A stretch of 7,546 nt of DNA, taken from assembly GCA_964428935.1 (NCBI GenBank), contig CAYSAG010000256.1, forward strand, positions 1 through 7,546, given 5' to 3'. Source of the stretch: JAADHY01 sp964428935. Its GTDB lineage: Bacteria; Planctomycetota; Planctomycetia; Planctomycetales; Planctomycetaceae. The notes under the pieces were generated by a model that saw only the letters and a program-made list of their open reading frames with translations, was not told where the DNA came from and made no database searches. Positions within the stretch are counted from its first letter, which is position 1. Each line of letters starts with the position of its first letter. Positions 5,023-7,546 of the stretch are shown piece after piece. The position numbers were made by a program, and so were the translations under genes.

Positions 5023-6192
5023 GTGAAACCAAACCTGCTGGGCGCGTACGGAAACTGGGCGGCCGGGCTGGTCGGCGACGGGCCGGGCCGTCTGTCGCCA
5101 CGTCGTGCGGAGTGGTCGGACCGAGACGCGTGGCGGGAGGCGGCTCGAGCTCGGTTCGGCGAATTGTTGCTTCAGCCCGAACGGCCCTTTGTCCCAGAAG
5201 CTGACGTGCTGGACCGTGCCTGCGCGGACGGCGTCGAAGCCGAGCTGCTCCAGTGGCAACTGCCTTACGGTCCGCCCACACAGGCCGTGTTGCTCAAGCC
5301 CGAACGAGCGGAAGGGCGGCTGCCGGCCGTGTTGGCTCTTCACGACCACGGAGCGGTCAAGTTCTTCGGTTGGGAAAAGATTGCCCGGTTCGGCTCGGAC
5401 GTTTCTCCCCGCATGCTCCGTCACCAGCGGCAGTACTACGGCGGGCGAGCGTGGGCGAACGAGCTGGCTCGGCGCGGCTACGTCGTGCTGGTGCCCGACG
5501 TCTTCCCCTTCGGCAGCCGACGAATTCGGTTGTCCGACCTGCCTGAGGAGCTCCGGCGTCGGTTGGGAGCCGGCTCACTGCTGCACGTCGACCGTCACGC
5601 CAGCCGCCAGACCCGGCGGTACGACTCGTTCGCCGCTCAGCACGAACACGTGGTGGCCAAGAGCTTGTTCTGCGCCGGGACGACCTGGCCGGGCGTGTGG
5701 ACGTACGAGGACCAGCGGGCCTTGGACTACCTCTGCTCCCGCCCCGAAGTGGACCCGTCTCGGGTCGGGTGCTGCGGACTGTCGGGCGGCGGCCTTCGCA
5801 CCGTCTACCTTTCGGCTCTCGACGACCGCATTGCCTGCTGCTGCTGCGTGGGAATGATGACCACGTGGCGCGACTTCCTGCTCCACAAGTCGTACACCCA
5901 CACGTGGATGATTTACGTGCCGGGGCTGGCACGGGAAGTGGACTACCCGGAGCTGCTGGGGCTCATGCTGCCGAAGCCCGTCGCCGTGCTCTACTGCCGC
6001 GACGACGAGCTGTTTACGCTGTCCGAAATGCGACGCGCCGACCGAGTGCTGCGCGAGCTTTACGCTTCGGCCGACGCCTCCGACCGCTACCTGGGCCGGT
6101 TCTTCCCCGGGCCGCACCAGTTCGACCGGTCCATGCAGGAGGTGGCCTTTGCGTTCTTCGACCGTTGGTTGAGCGGGCAGGGCAGGGGGTGA
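5023..6192 (+). CDS. Alpha/beta hydrolase, dienelactone hydrolase / acetylxylan esterase type
   Basis: 389 residues from GTG 5023, chosen because GGAG precedes it by 8 nt and the protein then starts MKPNLLGAYGNWAAGL. The fold is shown by LPAVLALHDHG (100-110, oxyanion region), a strand GYVVLVPDVFPFGSR (152-166), the nucleophile elbow GCCGLSGGG (249-257) with S254, the strand PVAVLYCRDDELF (319-331) with D327 or D328 as likely acid, and PGPHQF (362-367) with H365 as likely base. The triad is therefore complete. There is no signal peptide, so it is probably cytoplasmic. It should cleave an ester or related bond; the substrate is unknown, and acetylated sugars are only one option for this group. 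Odd: ten cysteines, including four in a row at 272-275 (four TGC codons). It is unusual for its neighbourhood in having no partner gene in the same direction. Confidence 0.9.
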   Translation: MKPNLLGAYGNWAAGLVGDGPGRLSPRRAEWSDRDAWREAARARFGELLLQPERPFVPEADVLDRACADGVEAELLQWQLPYGPPTQAVLLKPERAEGRLPAVLALHDHGAVKFFGWEKIARFGSDVSPRMLRHQRQYYGGRAWANELARRGYVVLVPDVFPFGSRRIRLSDLPEELRRRLGAGSLLHVDRHASRQTRRYDSFAAQHEHVVAKSLFCAGTTWPGVWTYEDQRALDYLCSRPEVDPSRVGCCGLSGGGLRTVYLSALDDRIACCCCVGMMTTWRDFLLHKSYTHTWMIYVPGLAREVDYPELLGLMLPKPVAVLYCRDDELFTLSEMRRADRVLRELYASADASDRYLGRFFPGPHQFDRSMQEVAFAFFDRWLSGQGRG

Positions 6193-6363
6193 GGTGCCGC
6201 GGTGCTGGAGCAGCCTCGGTGCGTGGGGCCGCGCGTGCTGGACGCGTCGCGACGCTGGCAGCGCCTCGCCGCGCGTTGAGCTTCTCGCCGCGGGGTCCAA
6301 AGCCACGGCCTCGCTTCGGCGCGGACGGCACGCGTCGGCTTGGGCCCGGCGGCCGGACCGCGT

Positions 6364-6375
6364 CGAAGCAACGTC
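6364..6375 (+). repeat. Isolated fragment of the 19-bp repeat
   Basis: CGAAGCAACGTC is identical to 12 bases of unit 2 in array 1 (4539-4550) and is followed by CAGCCGG, resembling the following CCCCGGCCG there. It suggests a decayed copy of the repeat about 1.5 kb from the arrays, in another intergenic spacer. Confidence 0.4.
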
Positions 6376-6377
6376 CA

Positions 6378-6418
6378 GCCGGACCAGTGGAAGGCCGCCT
6401 TTCCGGCTGCCGTCCGGC
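6378..6418. terminator. Nested inverted repeat between convergent genes (possible bidirectional terminator)
   Basis: GCCGGAC (6378-6384) pairs with GTCCGGC (6412-6418). Inside, GGAAGG (6389-6394) pairs with CCTTTCC (6398-6404) with one bulged T. The position 186 nt past the hydrolase stop and 20 nt past the porin stop fits a shared terminator, especially for the porin gene. No strong T-tract is present. Confidence 0.35.
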
Positions 6419-6437
6419 CTCTGTCGGAACACTCCCG

Positions 6438-7546
6438 TCAGAACTTGTACTCGCCGGCGAACTCGAACTGCACGGCCTCGCCGGAAGACTGGTCGAAGTA
6501 GTGAGTCGACCACCAGCGCACCTCGAAGCCCAAGTTCAGCCGCTCGGTGAAGTCGTGCGACGTGTTCACGTACAGGTACTGGTTCAGCGTGCGGCCGCCG
6601 GGGAAGCGGGCGTCCGGGTCGTCGACCGACCACCCGCAGTAGCTGTGCCAGCGCGGCGTCCAGTGGTAGTAGAGTTCAATCCAGCCGCCACGGGCCCGAA
6701 TGGGACGCCGCGTCACGGGGTTGACGCCCTGCACAATTCCGCCCAGAAAGGTGCTCAGGTCCTGCCCCACGAAAAACTCGCCGCGCACGCCGGCCTGTGA
6801 GCTGAGCGGGACTTCGGCGTCCAGGTTGAACGAGTAGGTCAGCAGGCGAGCGTCGTCTTCAGGAGGCACGCGCAGCGGCGGCGGACCCGGCTCGGTGAAG
6901 TCGAACCCTTGCTGTCCCACGTGTCCGGACAGTCCAACCACGACGGTCCGCTCCGAGTCGAACGGCGACGGCCACGAAAAGGCCACTCGACCCTGAAGCA
7001 TGGGCCACGACGACGACTCCGGCTCCACTCCCTTCGCCGCACGAAAGTCGCTGACAATGTTTTGAGCCACGGCCAACTGGACCAGCGCCTGCACGTCTTC
7101 GGTCACCGCGAGCTGCTGTTCCCACCGCACCTGCATGCGTCGGTAGCCAATGTTGCCGGCCCCCCAACCGACCGAGTAGTTCAGCGAGTGGGGCAGCAAA
7201 GGGGAAATGACGTCGGTCGTCTGCCCGGCCAGCAGGCTCCACCCGTCGCCGGACAACCGGCCGTAGGCGTGCCGCAGCAGCACGCCGGGCTTGTTCTCGA
7301 CGACGAACGAGCCGTGAAAGTCGATTTCCAGCCGCCCGGACAGTCGAGTGCCGCCGAAGACGCTCACCCGAGGACACTCCACGTTCAACCCGACGCGCGT
7401 CCGACGGGTGTCGATTTCGAACGCTGGCTCGCCCTCCCGGTCTCCCGACTCGACGAACAGCGTGTACGCGCCCGGGCTGGTGCGCGACGTGTCGTAGTGA
7501 GCGCTGCCCCACAAGACGCCGTACGGAACGACGCGGTGGCCCGCTT
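6438..7546 (-). CDS. Porin-like outer-membrane beta-barrel protein, 5' end outside the window
   Basis: 368 residues are visible and the frame is still open at the right edge. A TTG at 7514 lies inside it and is not the start: the residues before it (AGHRVVPYGVLW) continue the protein naturally. Short amphipathic strands run through the whole length, for example FVKL-type strand SGRLEIDFHGSF, SLLAGQTTDVISPLLPHSLN and WIELYYHWTPRWHSYCGW, and the protein ends AVQFEFAGEYKF with a terminal Phe, as expected for a BAM substrate. The LLAGQTTDVISP...LPHSLNY stretch is typical of the family of trimeric porin-like proteins (DcaP-like) where a strand describes the pore wall; that comparison is from memory. 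It would sit in the outer membrane and pass small solutes. Signal peptide and any N-terminal coiled coil would lie beyond the window. Confidence 0.8.
   Translation of the reverse strand, partial: AGHRVVPYGVLWGSAHYDTSRTSPGAYTLFVESGDREGEPAFEIDTRRTRVGLNVECPRVSVFGGTRLSGRLEIDFHGSFVVENKPGVLLRHAYGRLSGDGWSLLAGQTTDVISPLLPHSLNYSVGWGAGNIGYRRMQVRWEQQLAVTEDVQALVQLAVAQNIVSDFRAAKGVEPESSSWPMLQGRVAFSWPSPFDSERTVVVGLSGHVGQQGFDFTEPGPPPLRVPPEDDARLLTYSFNLDAEVPLSSQAGVRGEFFVGQDLSTFLGGIVQGVNPVTRRPIRARGGWIELYYHWTPRWHSYCGWSVDDPDARFPGGRTLNQYLYVNTSHDFTERLNLGFEVRWWSTHYFDQSSGEAVQFEFAGEYKF

Larger units (their letters stand above)
6193..6437. other. Convergent spacer between the hydrolase and porin genes
   Basis: The spacer holds no supported gene. 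It contains a 12-bp palindrome GCGTCGCGACGC (6244-6255), one isolated fragment of the 19-bp repeat (6364-6375) and an extended inverted repeat (6378-6418). Confidence 0.5.

Noticed and set aside
6244..6255. 12-bp palindrome GCGTCGCGACGC
   Set aside because: Composed only of common GC-rich steps, single copy, with no loop or flanking promoter, so chance is a sufficient explanation.
5575..6633. Long minus-strand frame opposite the hydrolase
   Set aside because: Antisense shadow in GC-rich DNA; the translation shows no recognisable domain and also overlaps the porin gene end.
1..7546. Depletion of GATC (three sites seen)
   Set aside because: GAT and ATC trinucleotides are both rare here because Asp uses GAC and Ile uses ATT; given those counts, about three GATC sites are expected, so there is no sign of restriction avoidance.

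Overview
The window is GC-rich DNA with strongly C/G-ending codons, probably from a planctomycete. The basis is a small charged protein ending in a RRRFITYEEL...SLGYHK block that I associate with that phylum, two outer-membrane beta-barrel genes (one like planctomycete DUF6268 proteins), mostly weak Shine-Dalgarno signals, and an intergenic palindrome of a type I associate with planctomycetes and verrucomicrobia. This phylum call comes from recognition, not from a search.

Layout. Positions 1-66 may hold the start of a minus-strand gene that continues to the left. 123-1334 (minus) encodes a secreted beta-barrel protein with a proline-rich linker. 1335-1773 is a gene-free spacer with a possible promoter, an inverted repeat and a weak terminator-like hairpin. 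1774-2010 (minus) encodes a 78-residue conserved-type small protein. 2011-2293 is a divergent spacer with two hairpins. 2294-3292 (plus) is gpsA, glycerol-3-phosphate dehydrogenase, followed 128 bp later by a class I/II PLP aminotransferase (3421-4533, plus). 4534-5022 is a repeat-rich spacer: two arrays of a 19-bp tandem repeat flank a segment with a REP-like hairpin and a doubtful 49-codon ORF. 5023-6192 (plus) is an alpha/beta hydrolase of the dienelactone hydrolase/acetylxylan esterase type. It converges on a porin-like outer-membrane gene (6438 to the right edge, minus) that lacks its 5' end.

The genes do not form an obvious single pathway. gpsA and the aminotransferase may be co-transcribed housekeeping metabolism: sn-glycerol-3-phosphate for phospholipids, and amino-group transfer. 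The two minus-strand barrels are cell-envelope components, and the hydrolase looks like a stand-alone cytoplasmic enzyme. I found no defence, mobile-element or biosynthetic system. The least explained sequence is the 19-bp repeat system at 4515-4893: its first unit supplies the aminotransferase stop codon, adjacent units can pair into a 9-bp stem, and a three-unit block is duplicated nearly exactly 284 bp away.
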